Positions 53,191-63,551 of a stretch of 64,000 nucleotides of DNA are shown one piece after another. Under the pieces are notes generated by a model, which saw only the letters and a program-made list of their open reading frames with translations, did no database searches and was not told where the DNA came from. Each line of letters starts with the position of its first letter. The stretch's first letter is position 1. Origin of the DNA: Pelargonium x hortorum. Lineage: Eukaryota > Streptophyta > Magnoliopsida > Geraniales > Geraniaceae. Where the stretch lies: positions 45,245-109,244 of the forward strand of contig JAYMTJ010000025.1 of assembly GCA_036897525.1 (NCBI GenBank). The letters are read 5' to 3'. Made by a program: the position numbers and the translations under genes.

Positions 53191-55552
53191 ATTATTTATT
53201 ACAGGAATTCCTGCTTTCCTCTAAAAAAAAACTACAGCCTCCTCAATGCCTAGTTCACAAACTTCTATCCGGAATTGCAAATCCAAAAGTTCTCTATTAA
53301 AACCCGATAGCTATACCTATCTTGTAATTATTGAAGATTTTTTATACTTATTCGTGTACAAAATCAAATAGATTTCAATGTATTTCTTTCTACTTTAGTT
53401 CACCTGTAATCCTGGAGCTAGAGTATAGAGCCAAGGCAAGGAAGGAGTACATTATGAAAATGTAGATTCATTCGAAAGACTTAATTAAGGATCGTCTAAA
53501 TTTTTATGTAAATGGAGGATTTAGCTTCTTTATATAAACTGAAAAAATACAGCATCTACACGCCGAGGGTTTATAGAAGTCATTTATAGAAGGGTATTAC
53601 CAAATCAAAGATTTTCTTCCTAATTTTTATTGTTTGTTCCAAACTTTTTTGTAGGGCTTAAGGTTGTTAAAAGTCTAAGTCCTCCTAAGTAAGGAATAAT
53701 TCTACTCACGGCATACTACTGTACAACAAGTAACCCATAAGGCAGGCACCTTTCGCTATAATACTTTATACAGGTACTGAAATGCGACTCAATTTCATTT
53801 AATATTATTGGTTTACACTTACCACTGAATTTAAATAGACTCTAAAAATTGTTTTTTAGAACAAAGCTCTAAGTCAATCCCCTAACCCGGAGGCCCTTGG
53901 ATAAACTCGAATGGATTTGTTAGCCCTTAGCTATTCTAGATCTACGAAACGACAAAACGAGTTTCATTTAGAGAGTCAACCCAAAAATTAAGAAAATCCA
54001 GGAGCCCTCTACCCTTTTTCCATGAGTAAAAGTAAGAGGAAGAGCTACTTGTAACAGGGTTTTTTATTGGGGGCTACTCCAGAAAATCTCAGAGAATTGG
54101 AGCGGATCTATATAGTTGTAACAGCCCAGAAAGAACTCCTTATAACCCTTTAATAATGGAGAGAAAGCAAGAATTGACTCTTAAAATGAAAAAGAAAGTG
54201 ATTGCTTGCCGGGTATTCTGAGAATTTTATACCCTATACTAAGCGTTGACTGCATATGATAAACTTAAGTAAATAACTTTGCTTTGGTCAAAGCGGAGAT
54301 GCAGGAATGCCGCCCGGTTATCCCGAAAAAAGTTTGAGGATACTTTAAGGGGTCCGGCCTAAACCTTTAACACAAATGTAGAGGAAGTAGGTGCTTTGCG
54401 CTGGGTTTCCCTTAAGGGCTTAGAAGGAGAGGCTTCTTGTAGAAAAGCATATCTTAACACTTCATAAAAACTAAACGTAGGAAATATCTAATTAAAATGT
54501 ATCAACAGCTTAAAAAGGTATCTGAACTGCGGATAAAAGGCATTATAGCTAGTAACTTGGGCATTATTGTATTTAATCCGTTAATATTGATGATTTATTG
54601 ATTTATTTATTGGAAGTATTTACTGAAAATTTCTAATAGTACTTCATTTATATCCTTTCATTTTTGTTATTATTAGTGTAGCTAGGCTTAATTGTTCTAA
54701 TGGAAGTAAAAAAAACTAGAGCTGTTGCTGCTAGATTCTATATTCGTTGTACTTGAAAACCTAAAGCCAAGAAAGGAATCTCTTTTTTACTTTTAGTTAT
54801 TGTTTAGGAATTCTTAATCTCAAAAGTTCCTGAACTATAGTAAACTCTTTTGTTTTAGGGTATTCGTATTTATGGAGCTCCCGAGTTTTGGTTCATTTAT
54901 TTATAGTCCTAAGAATTCCCCTCACCGGATTTTTGGAAATAAGAATTGTTGCTCTTTCTGAAGTATGTCAAGTAATGGTGTTCAACAGCTAAAGAATTCT
55001 AGTCTATAGAAGGCTAAGGATTTCCTGAATTCTTCTGTGTAAGTCGGTCTTTATAGCAGGCAAAGGAGAAAGGAGAGAATTAGTTTCCTTTGGGTTATGA
55101 TGGTATAGCGCAGATAATTAGTATTCTCTATACAGAGGTAAATTGTCTTCTTTGTTCATTGCAGGAACCAGCTTTAGATACCTAACTATCCACCGGTTGT
55201 TCTTGTCGAGGAGAGGCTTGATTCCGATCTATGAATATGAAGGAGATAAAGATTGATTCTAAGAAGTGCTTATGATGGACCTGGTTATTGTCTTGAGGGT
55301 AAAGTTTACTTATGGAGGAGATTCTATTGTTCTTTTGAAAGTATAGTCCTAGTATTTTATAGATTTGTATTCCTAGGAGTTCTTGTCTTTGTGAGATTTG
55401 TGAGATCCTTTTTGAGTTGAGATTCCTATCCTTATCCTTAAGAGTTCTACGGATAAACTAACAGATACTAAAGCACTCTCTAATATTCTTGTGTTCTTGG
55501 CCGCTAAGTTGCTAATTGAAAGCTGACATTGATGGTAAATAAACCAGATTTC

Positions 55553-55592
55553 TGGGATTGCAGTGTTCTAATGGAAGCATCTCTTTCCTTTT
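55553..55592 (+). repeat. Dispersed repeat family C, copy 2 (partial)
   Basis: CTAATGGAAGCATCTCTTTC matches the second half of the repeat at 63508, with one base missing in the A-run. The first half is only weakly similar. Confidence 0.45.
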
Positions 55593-55734
55593 CACAGCCA
55601 GGATAGATACAATGAGCTTACAAGTTTATCTTGTACACATTATATCTATACACAACTATACCTATACTCTAGAATAGAATTAATTCTACTATATTCCATA
55701 ACTAATATAGAAAGGAACTTCCTAGCTAGAGTAA

Positions 55735-55860
55735 GCCAACTCCATTAGCTAAAACGATAAACAAGCATAACAACAAGCTTCATCTCCTTCTCTTTCTATA
55801 AGTCTATCTCCTATTACTCTTAGTTCTAGTACTTTTCAATTCTAATAACTGTAACTCCTA
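55735..55860 (+). repeat. Dispersed repeat family R, copy 3 (diverged)
   Basis: CTCCATTAGCTAAAACGATAAACAAGCATA parallels the CTCC..AACGATAAG..CATA core seen at 409 and 40561. The following C- and T-rich part (CTCCTTCTCTTTC, then a CTCCTATTACTC block) parallels the reverse complement of the 63061-63170 unit of the array. Relationship inferred by eye from block order. Confidence 0.35.
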
Positions 55861-56439
55861 CAAAGAAAGCAAAGAAAGGTATATCTCTCAAACAGGGTAA
55901 AAAAAAGAACTAAGTCAAGATCCTGAAAGAAGTAAGTCATAAGAAAGCGCTTAAGTTAAGTCAGGATAAGAATAAGAAGAAGGGGCTGCAGATTTTTAAC
56001 CTCCTAAGTTTCCAATTTCGTAAAGCCCTTTATTTCTCCCAGCTCAAATTAAGTTGAAGTCCTGTATAATATAAGTTACAAGGTTCAATGTTTAAAAGGG
56101 ATTTTACAAGTTATCAAGGGAGCTCCCCCTTTTTTTGACAGTAAGCCAAGTCACAAAGTTCAATAGGAAGAGTTTTGGTAGGTGTCCTTACTCTTGATTT
56201 AAGCGGATACTCATACTCATAATAGTGTGTGTGTAGTAGTGTAAAGTAGTTGAATAAGCATAAAGAAACTTGACCGAAGTATCGACACAAGAGAATTTTT
56301 ATGGGAGTTTTTTATGTACTATAACTATAGAAGGTTTTAGGGGTCCTTTTTTAGTGCTTTTCGTATTGTGAGTTTATGTAAGTATAAACTAAACTAAGAA
56401 AGAAGGTTGTTACATAACAAGGTACATAAATTCTTAACA

Positions 56440-56495
56440 TGTAGACCAAAAGTTTCTAATGAAAAGCCACGGGTTCGAGTCCAATTACCCCGCCT
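56440..56495 (+). pseudogene. tRNA-like 3' remnant
   Basis: AAGCCACGGGTTCGAGTCC is a canonical variable-loop and T-arm start (TTCGAGT loop, GG/CC closing pairs), followed by AATTACCCCGCC. The outer T-stem pairs fail, and no D-arm or 5' acceptor partner is found upstream. A tRNA 3' fragment is the likeliest reading. Confidence 0.4.
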
Positions 56496-56784
56496 ACGAA
56501 GACTTTTAACTTACTAAATACCTCACTTTTCAATGGTATCTATTTATCCTACCTTGATAATAATCTTTAGCAGCAGTAAAGATTTTTGATACTCTTCTTC
56601 ATGAAGAAATCAGAACAGAAATTGTTTATGCCCTTATCGATTAGACTTTTTAATGTCTAACTTTTCTATATAGGAATAGGAATACTTGATAATTTACTTA
56701 TCTCTCTTATAGCTTTATATATAGGAACACTGACCACTCCTATATAGGAGAAAGGTACTTCTTACAATCAAGACTTTTTTTTTC

Positions 56785-56843
56785 ACCTCACTTTCACTCA
56801 AGTACTAATTTAACGGAAACTTCTTGACTAGACTAACGCTTTT
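56785..56843 (+). repeat. Dispersed repeat family A, copy 3
   Basis: Shares the opening 17-mer with 53131 and the CGGAAA..CTTGACTA..CTAACGCTTTT end with 2203, so it is the most complete of the three and ties the other two together. Confidence 0.7.
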
Positions 56844-59800
56844 CCTGTACTACGAGGTCTATTTAACAAGGGAGCACTCTTTGAACCTGTCCCCGCGCCT
56901 TGTTTGAGCAATACATTACCTAGACAATGTCGGAAGTTTAGGAAGTGTGTCAGATAGGGCTCCTCGTTATGTAAAACCTTGTGTTTTTTCGCTTAAGTAG
57001 ATTTCTTTATATAAAAGATATATATAGCTTTAATTAAAGAGAAATGCCCCATAGCTATACAATTTAGAAATTACAAACAACTAGGGAAGGGGTGAATACT
57101 AGAATAACCAAGATGGTACAAAATCATATAAGCCTATAAAATTTGTTTATCAACGGGGCGATCCTTGTATTCTAAAAGTGTGTAAACTAGGGCTAATAAT
57201 AAAAGAAAACTGCTCCTCTCCGGACTAAAGCTATTTGTAACAAAAAGAAAACTTGTAACTTCTTTTTTAATACATATCTGTTTTTTTGGACCACAGCACA
57301 AAGCTCTATAGGACTCCCCTTTCAGAAAGACCCTTTTTGACTTAATTGGTATTACTACAGTATCTCAAAAGAACTTCGACCTAGCGGGCCTCTTATACAA
57401 ATAAGGTAGTAAATCTTTATTCAACTTGTAATCTTACGAAGTTTACTAAATACAAACAAAACTTTAATCGTTCATAGGCCCCTGCCCTATTAAGTAAGGC
57501 ATACTTACTATATACAGAAACTTTTTTTTGTTAAAGAATTTTGTAGGATACTCTTCTGGTTTTGGTAAATGATAGGGAATTTGATACATCATAGGGCAAA
57601 ATCTAAAGGAAAACCGTAAATACTAACTAAGCCACTTTAATAATTTGCAGAAGCGAAAGGGTTTTAGATATCTAAACTTTTAGAATCTAGTATAGTAGGA
57701 GATTCTTGTGATGTATGACGGCTGCTTAATACCTCTCAGGTTTCCTTTAGATCTAACTAACGATGACTCGTGTGCTATAGCTTCACAAGGATAAGAAAGC
57801 TTCTAATACCGTGGAAAGTCGGAACTGCGAGGAATCCCTAATTGCCTTACCTTAAACGACCACTACAAAAGGATCCTATGGCCGGATTTAGCACAGTTTA
57901 ATTTACAACTATCCTTTAATTTCGGTATTGGAGAAAGTATAAAAGTTAGAATTAAGTGTTCTCATTCAAAGCCTCATGAACCCCAAAAGCAGAAAAGGGA
58001 ATAACTTCGGACCCAATTGAGTCATCAACTAACCTAAAGCAAAGCCTAAAGGGATTTCCTACTCAATTTTGAAAGATTTTCGAGAGCAGGCGGAAACTTT
58101 GAATATTAGGATACCGGTGGCTGCGGAGTCTAAGTAAATGACACTATATACTGTACGAACTCTCCTTAAGTTATTGAAACTGGGTTGGTTTTTTCGTCCG
58201 ATACTATAGAAACGCACAGCAGTACTTCCTAAATTGGGACCTTGTCCTTGTATTATCTATATATCCAGGTCAGGGACTCCCGAACTGTACGGTTTTTTCT
58301 TTTAGTAAAAACGAAATAAATTTCGAAAAAATCTTAACAAGAATTCAGGCCCCACTTTACACAGGAATTCATCTGTGTTTCTTGGCTAGCATTCTTCTAT
58401 TAAGTATTAAGAAGGAGTCTTTAATTCTTCAATATTTAGACTTCGGAATAGTACTTAAAACTAGGAATTTATCCTTAATGAAACTGAATAAACAGAATTC
58501 TCTTTCTTTAAATAGGATAAATGGAAATGGTGTTAAAGAAATTCTATTGCTTGGGAGTCATGGAAGCTAAGGAGCCTTCTCTGTAAACCCATCCAACAAA
58601 GCCACTCTATCTCCTAGGGATCTCTAAACCTTGCACTTTCAACTCCAACTAAGCATCTCCACCATCGTCTTCTGTGCCTGCTATAAGCTATAACCAGTCC
58701 CTACCTGTCGAAAGCCATGAATAGCCTGCAAATGAAGTCAAGTTAGCAAATCTAGTATATATGAGGGGAATACAGCATTTTGGAAAGCAGATAAGAGTTT
58801 CTCGTAAGTTAGATTTCGAATTTGAACCAGTGTCCACTACTCAAATTGACTGGTGCCCTAACTTTTCATCTCAACAGGGAATGTACACTATAAATCATCT
58901 ACCAAATGCCTACAGAGTCTAAATTTGAACTCATGTTTGTCGGAATTTCAAGGGCCCGTTTTAACTATAAAAAAGCAGGTAATTCACTAATAGACACTTA
59001 TTATTAAGGGATTCTGCTTAATATCTTACTTTAGACACTGAATTGAATAACCGGTCAATTTGTTCTTTATATTATATAAGTGATTAAGGCTTGGTTTTTA
59101 TCTGAAATAATACGAACAGGCAACGCCTTACTCTTCCTCTAAATAAACCCGCCCACTCGAGACTTATATTTCTTTTCTTTATCTAAGGGCTTCGAAAGGA
59201 GTTTGTTTACTACTGAAATAGAACTTTTACACATTTAAGACTTTAGTCGCACTCCTTCCTAGCTAAGCAAACTTCTAACTTACTGAAGTAGGAAAATACT
59301 TGATGAAGTACTTCCTTTTACTTTTTAATTTACTAAACTTCATAAAGTTTACGTATCTCCCTTATCTAAAACTACTTAGACGGGCTCCTTTAGCCCTTCT
59401 TTATAAGATTGGGAAAATAAGGAAAACAAACTTCCACCTCTATACTAGAACTAGAAACACAAATAAGAAGACTATTACCTATTTTTTTTACTTGAAGTAT
59501 TTACTTTCACTTCACAATGGCTAAGAAAACAGGAATCCCGAATGTTATTGTCTCGAACTTCTCGTTAGTTTTATGTACCCTGAAAGTCCCGGATTTAAGG
59601 CTTATAGAGTCAATCCTATGTTTGTTTTTAGAATCCCCTTTAGAAACTTGTTAAATTCCAGCCTAGAAAGCTAAAAAAAAAATTCTGCTAAAAGAAATTC
59701 TTTTAAACGGCGGATTATGGCTAATGGACAACATAACTCCTCTCCTCTTAATAAATAAACCGGTATCTCTATCTCTTGTTCTAGGAGATTTATGCTTTGG

Positions 59801-60310
59801 TATAGATTCCAAGGGTATTTCTATAATTCTACTTTTCTAATTCCTTCTAGTTTTTATATATAATCTAATTTATAGCTATTCACCTATTTATTTTGGAAAT
59901 CTACTCGCCAATTTGCTAGAACAAAGGCCTAGATAAGCTGTAAAATTCGAAGAAGTAAGTTTGTTTATTCGTATACCTACCTATCTAGAAAAGACAGGCA
60001 CTGGAAAACCTTGTCAAGATTTATTTTACCCTCGATTACTTAATCATGAATTGCCTTTTATTAATTAAATTAGATCCAGGTCAATTTGTAGCTAGGATAA
60101 CAAGGTTTTGAAGTAGTAATTAATTGTAAGTCTGTCTTATGTACGCGACTTAAATATGCTTGTATCTTGTAATTCAGTAAAAAAAAGCAGAAACATAGGT
60201 TTTTTTATTTGCCTCTTGTGCCCCTAGATTTTGACCTCCTGTAGCATATCCGAATATACATTACATAGTGTAAATTTGTTTGTAGGGTATTTATTTCTTG
60301 TTTATAGCTC

Positions 60311-60335
60311 GTAAGAGTAAGTCACTCTTACTTTT
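60311..60335. repeat. 8-bp perfect hairpin
   Basis: GTAAGAGT (60311-60318) and ACTCTTAC (60324-60331) pair fully around a five-base loop; TTTT follows. Terminator-like in shape but weak, with no gene upstream. Confidence 0.5.
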
Positions 60336-61193
60336 CAGTCTAGCCTTTACTTTAGTATAAGGGTTTAGCTTTAGGGGGAATATACTCCTGATCAAAGTGA
60401 ACCTGAAAACTGTAAATAAAAACGCACAAAATGAGAAGTTTGACTACTACAGTTCCTAGGCAAAATAAATCACGGGCGCTCCTTCTTTCAGAAAGATATA
60501 CAAGGTTTGATTAAGTGGCGCCTTTAGTACTTTTTGCGAGACGTAAGTATGGGCTATTACCTTTCTCATTAGGCAATTACCTAAGTGAGTTGAAATATGA
60601 AGAGTTTTCTATTTCTAATACACTAAAAGAATACCGGAGTTCTATAACAAGGATTTTCTCGGAAAACCCCCTGAAGGAGTCTCCTAATTTGTATAACCTG
60701 TAGCCTGAAGAGGGTTATCCCCGTATTATCTTGGTTATAAAAGGCTTGTTTGAAGGCCTAGGCATAAGTTTATGACTAAAGGCCCCTTTGTGGTAGTGAC
60801 AAACTCTTCGGTTCTGTATATCGTAAGTTGTCCACTAAATAGAAGGATAACATGCAGCTCCGAGGCTTCTCTACTCCAAGTGAAGGCGACAAAGTCCGAG
60901 CTTTTTTTTTCCATTTTCGAATCACTTTGGCTCGACTTTCCCTACTGTAACTAGAACGAGAATATGAAAGCAGACTTTTTTTTTTCTAACCGATTACCCT
61001 CCAAGATAAACCTTGCCTTAACTTATTTGTTCTTGGCTTGATAAAGAAAGCCCCTAAAACTAGCTAGATCAAAAACTAGAGGAGTTGATCCTCAGGGGTT
61101 TTTTTGTATTACTTATTTAGCTATTCCTTGAGTTTCTTCCTATTGTTGTGAGTGTAATCCTGGTTTTCAACTTGTTAGAATCCATTTAATTGT

Positions 61194-61440
61194 AAAATGA
61201 ATCAAAACTCATTTCCCTTCCTAAAATGGTGTTTATTCATTCTGCAGGAAACATACTTTTTCTATGAAAAAGGGCCTTGAAATCGTTCCTTTCCTAGGGA
61301 AATGCCCTAAAATGTTTGTTCCAATTTCGACTGTGGTAAAATGAATAAGACCTCATTTAGCTAGTGAAAGTCTTCCCATTCTCAAAAAAAGGAGGCAAGA
61401 TCGTTAGAGCTTGGAAAATGAATAAAAACCCATTTTCTTA
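61194..61440 (+). repeat. Three copies of a small AATGAAT..CATTT hairpin
   Basis: AAATGAAT followed after several bases by CATTT occurs near 61196, 61339 and 61417. Each could form a small hairpin (AAATGA with TCATTT). The middle copy lies inside repeat D; its counterpart at 31444 has AAATCAATGAGACC instead. Spacing is about 145 and 78 bases. Confidence 0.45.
61305..61395 (+). repeat. Dispersed repeat family D, copy 2
   Basis: Counterpart of 31410-31500 in the same orientation, roughly 70% identical by eye over 90 bases. No coding potential. Confidence 0.65.
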
Positions 61441-61979
61441 AGGCAAAAGCTTGTGTTTGTATTGAATGAATTAGGCTATTGTTTCAATATCTTCTCCTTT
61501 CTATTCTGTATCTATTCCTTTCTCTATTCCTCAAACTCAAACTACAAGAACAAGAAAACCAAGTAAGGCGACCGTCTGGGCGAATTGAACAAGTACAAGT
61601 AAGGACTCTCATTAACTAAACTAGTAAGGAATTTCTCAGGAATTACTATGGAATTAAGATGGATTCTCTGTATCTCCACAATCAAGATCAATCTTGCCTC
61701 AAATTTAGAAGGCAAAGGTGTAATATGCTAGTCTTTCCGGTTAGTTTACTAAGTACTTACTCTCAGGGAACAATAACAAGAAGGCAAAGCGCTTCCAAAG
61801 AGTATAGGATGCCGTAGGTTCTCAAATAGTTAGGGATCCCTTTCCGCTACACTATATTATTTATAGTAAGATTGTGATTTCAGTGTATATAAGATTTGAC
61901 TTTCTAACACAATAAATTGCCTCTGCTTCCGTGCTTTCTTCTTGGGCTTAGGATTGGTAGGAGTGAATGTCTTTCCTTT

Positions 61980-63170
61980 CCTGTTACAGCTTCTAAGAGT
62001 TCTTGGTTTATTTGTATTATAGTCTTAATTAGTTACTTATTATATGAGAATGAGAGTTAGTATTTATCTAATAGATAGTATAGGACAGTCTATCTCTAAG
62101 GTATATCCCTCACTGTGCTATGCGTTTATCAATTTGGAGGGGTTAGCCCTAGTATAGTAGGTTGGGATAGTGTCTACTCGTACGACTGCAGCAGCGCGTA
62201 GGGAGATGAAGGTTATATAGTGAAATTGGGTATACAGGATAGCACATACACACCTATGACTTATTCTTACTTCTTTGCTTTCTTGTATTCATATTCTTTG
62301 TACTCTGTATTTTGTTTGATTGGGAAAAGGAGTAACAGTAGAAGCTTTAGTAAGAGCAGTACCTAGAAGGAGAAGGTTAAGGGAACCTGTAGTGTAATAA
62401 GGGGAGTCAGAGTAGTCTAACTGGGTATATAGAGCTTGGGCTTCTTATAGTTGTAGCTTAGTTATTGTAGTTCTTTCATTGTATTAATTGTATTAATTGT
62501 ATTAGTTTGCTAAGGTATATTCCTCACTTCTTTATCGTTATAGAGGAAGGGAGCTTAGTAAGATTAGGGGATACGTCCTTGTTACCGACTGTAGGGGACC
62601 AAGGGAGGTGATAGGTCTTTTTTTAGAATAGGTATAGATAACTTTATAACCACCAAAAGATTCTTACTTTCTTTTATTTATATCTTTCTAAATAGACTTC
62701 TTTCTTCTTCTTTGTTACTTACTTGTTTTCTCTTTATATTCTGTCATTTTATCTTTAGTTTCTTAGGTTTAGTAGCAAGAGTAGGAAATAGGCAAAGGAG
62801 TAGCAAGATAGAGAGACATAGGAGACTTAGCGTAGATAGAGCAAGCAATTAGGGGATATAGGATGTAGCTATTGCAGCTAGTGTCTTACTTATTTAGGAT
62901 TCATGGGATAGAGGTGAATAGAGAATAGATAGAGTCATAGTAGTTTACCTGGTTTAGTTTGTATTGTTAAGGTGTTTTCCTCTTGTCTTCTGTCTTTATC
63001 GATAAGGAGGTTATTGTACTATAGTGAAATGAATAGGCTGACTTACGCTATAAGACACACTTGCACTTGACTTTTTATTACTTGTTTTATTTGTATTCAG
63101 TATTATTAGGAGTTATAGGAGTTAGGAGAGGAACAGAAGCAATAGAAGGAGAGCAAGAGTAAGGGCTATA
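61980..63170 (-). repeat. Diverged tandem array, about 0.4 kb unit
   Basis: Two landmarks recur in the same order. AAGGTATATCCCTCACT-like blocks start at 62098, 62512 and 62969, each followed 19-27 bases later by TTTATC..GGAGG (62125, 62531, 62995). A CTTATTCTTACTT-like T-rich block lies near 62262, 62661 and 63072. The spacing gives units of about 400-460 bases, three clear and a partial one at the left. Between landmarks the units are strongly diverged. The second unit carries a 9-bp triplication (62478). Reverse-complement relatives lie at 40561 and 55735. Function unknown. Confidence 0.55.
62478..62504. repeat. ATTGTATTA triplication
   Basis: Three perfect 9-bp copies in a row inside the second array unit, absent from the other units. 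Confidence 0.95.
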
Positions 63171-63505
63171 CCTAACTAGTTGAAAGCTAGGATAGGATAA
63201 GGTTTAGATAGAGTGCTTATCCGATCAGTTATAGCCGGTAATTTAGTAACGGATTTGGAGTTGAGATCAAGTATATTCCTAAGAATTTCATAGTTTATAA
63301 CTCTTGGAAGGAAAACTAAATAACTTCTTCTATTTCCTGAGGCAACGCTCTTTATCAAGGATGGTTAGGATAGTAAGATTCTTAGTGGATAACAGAAACC
63401 GGATAATTTGTTGTTGTCATGAGCATGCCCAAGCCAAAGCAGCTAGCTAGGATTAGGTCTAGGTAAGCTTGGGATTAGGAAAGGAGGTGTAGTATACTCT
63501 AAAGT

Positions 63506-63551
63506 CACGAACTGGAGTTATTGAACTAATGGAAAGCATCTCTTTCTTTGT
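63506..63551 (+). repeat. Dispersed repeat family C, copy 3
   Basis: GAACTGGAGTTATTG leads into the 21-base stretch identical to 1069-1089, then AAGCATCTCTTTC. It lies about 62.4 kb from copy 1 in direct orientation, so recombination between them could in principle excise nearly the whole window; at about 40 bases they are very short for that. Confidence 0.65.

Larger units (their letters stand above)
49000..55499. other. Gene-free stretch
   Basis: No frame reaches 60 codons from an ATG on either strand. It holds a 13-bp tandem duplication (50246), repeat A copy 2 (53131) and GG..CC motifs near 51193, 51953, 52936 and 54346. No tRNA-like piece was found. Confidence 0.7.
55500..61940. other. 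Gene-free stretch with several repeat copies
   Basis: No gene is seen. The longest frames are 74 codons (59300-59524), 62 (58382-58570 and 60515-60703) and 60 codons (60772-60954), all plus. Several plus-strand frames of similar size between 58 and 61 kb are mildly suggestive, but none is recognisable. The stretch holds copies of repeats A, C, D and R, a tRNA-like piece (56440), and hairpins at 60311 and 61194-61440. Confidence 0.6.

Noticed and set aside
58280-58296. ACTGTACGGTTTTTT, also like the end of a domain V
   Set aside because: No complementary GAGC..GTAC strand within 60 bases, and no reverse-transcriptase or maturase remnant nearby.
58382-60954. Row of plus-strand frames of 60-74 codons (58382, 59300, 60515, 60772), as if a broken gene
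   Set aside because: They lie 45-1,000 bases apart with stops between, share no theme, and no known protein is suggested.
61980-63170. CRISPR array
   Set aside because: Units are about 0.4 kb and strongly diverged; there are no short identical repeats with unique spacers and no cas-like frames.
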